Positions 35,788-36,062 of a DNA stretch of 36,062 bases are shown here, in pieces (within the stretch, counting starts at the first letter, position 1; each line of letters opens with the position of its first letter). Source of the DNA: a virus. The DNA is taken from positions 7,398 to 43,459 of the IMG/VR virus record IMGVR_UViG_3300030333_007237. The stretch is one strand, 5' to 3'. The notes under the pieces were generated by a model. That model worked only from the letters and a program-made list of their open reading frames with translations, searched no databases and was not told the origin of the DNA. A program made the position numbers and the translations under genes.

Positions 35788-36062
35788 TAGTGTCCTCTCT
35801 CTACTTGTTGTCTAGTAAGTTGTGTTGTTTCCTTGAAGGTAAGGGATAGTTTCATACTCGCAGGTCTACCGTCTGGTAGAATATTCCAACCCTCTGCCCC
35901 TGCAAAGTCCACATCAATCTTACTGATTACACATGGTCTGAATTTATGCAAATGTTTATTTTTACCAGACTGATACTGGTATGAAATCAGAAATTCAGAT
36001 GGCATGATGTAGAATCTACCACCACTTGATAATTCTGGGTACGCATGTTTTCTGAATGTTCT
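35787..36062 (-). CDS. gp48: Baseplate tail-tube cap protein gp48 (C-terminal part), 5' end outside window
   Basis: The last 91 codons of an open frame enter from the right edge and end in TAA overlapping the gp53 start (TAATG). The fragment reads FRKHAYPELSSGGRFYIMPS at its left part and MKLSLTFKETTQLTRQQVER near its end. It resembles the C-terminal, tail-tube-like domain of T4 gp48 and gp54, which cap the hub and start tube growth. A position directly before gp53 favours gp48 in the order used by cyanophage-type T4-like phages. gp54 is the alternative, since the two proteins are related. The Met at 36005 is internal to a continuing frame and is not the true start. Confidence 0.7.
   Translation of the reverse strand, partial: RTFRKHAYPELSSGGRFYIMPSEFLISYQYQSGKNKHLHKFRPCVISKIDVDFAGAEGWNILPDGRPASMKLSLTFKETTQLTRQQVERGH

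Noticed and set aside
1-36062. Possible tRNA genes, integrase or attachment sites, insertion sequences, and intrinsic terminators.
   Set aside because: None seen. Genes abut or overlap throughout, gaps are at most about 35 bases, and no hairpin followed by a T-run was found at gene ends.

Overview
The window is a single, tightly packed block of 19 genes, all on the minus strand. It encodes the baseplate, spike and tail fibres of a T4-like contractile-tailed phage (myovirus). The order of recognisable T4 counterparts, reading right to left in the direction of transcription, is gp48, gp53, a gp27-type hub, gp5, PAAR tip, gp25, gp6, a protein in the gp7 position, and gp8. Giant virion proteins of the kind known from marine and cyanophage-type T4-like phages follow. 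Base composition is AT-leaning (about 40% GC by eye). No tRNA, integrase, transposase or CRISPR array is visible. The host cannot be read from these genes. The strong tetranucleotide avoidance described below argues that it, or a recent host, carries active restriction-modification systems.

Layout, right to left. 36062-32783 holds the end of the tube cap gp48, an enlarged gp53 and the hub. 32769-32617 is a 50-residue ORF. 32613-25891 is a spike cluster: a 1380-residue gp5 without lysozyme but with collagen-like, C1q-like-looking and cysteine-rich repeat segments, then a glycine-rich protein, a cysteine-rich Ig-like protein, a PAAR tip and a membrane-anchored protein. 25907-18895 is the wedge: gp25, gp6, a gp7-position protein and gp8. 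18881-321 holds a 1913-residue DUF4815-type protein, a small coiled-coil protein, and three fibre or adhesin proteins of 1928, 1625 and 632 residues. 301-1 is the start of an unrecognised gene that leaves the window. No stretch over about 35 bases lacks a gene. Many junctions share TAATG, ATGA or TTGA, which suggests translational coupling within long late transcripts.

How the genes work together: gp48, the hub, gp5 and PAAR form the central tube and puncturing device. gp53, gp25, gp6, gp8 and probably the gp7-position protein form the wedges. The giant proteins probably form the baseplate periphery and receptor-binding fibres.

Two things stand out. First, by eye, AGCT and ACGT are absent, and GATC occurs only 12 times, every time inside GGATCC. 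Second, a cysteine repeat of about 35-40 residues (start GxCC, middle CxxxGGxW, end CxxxxC) has been placed in at least two different virion proteins. One is the gp5 spike. The other is the 1625-residue fibre, where the array and a LamG-like domain both appear to interrupt one carbohydrate-binding-type domain.
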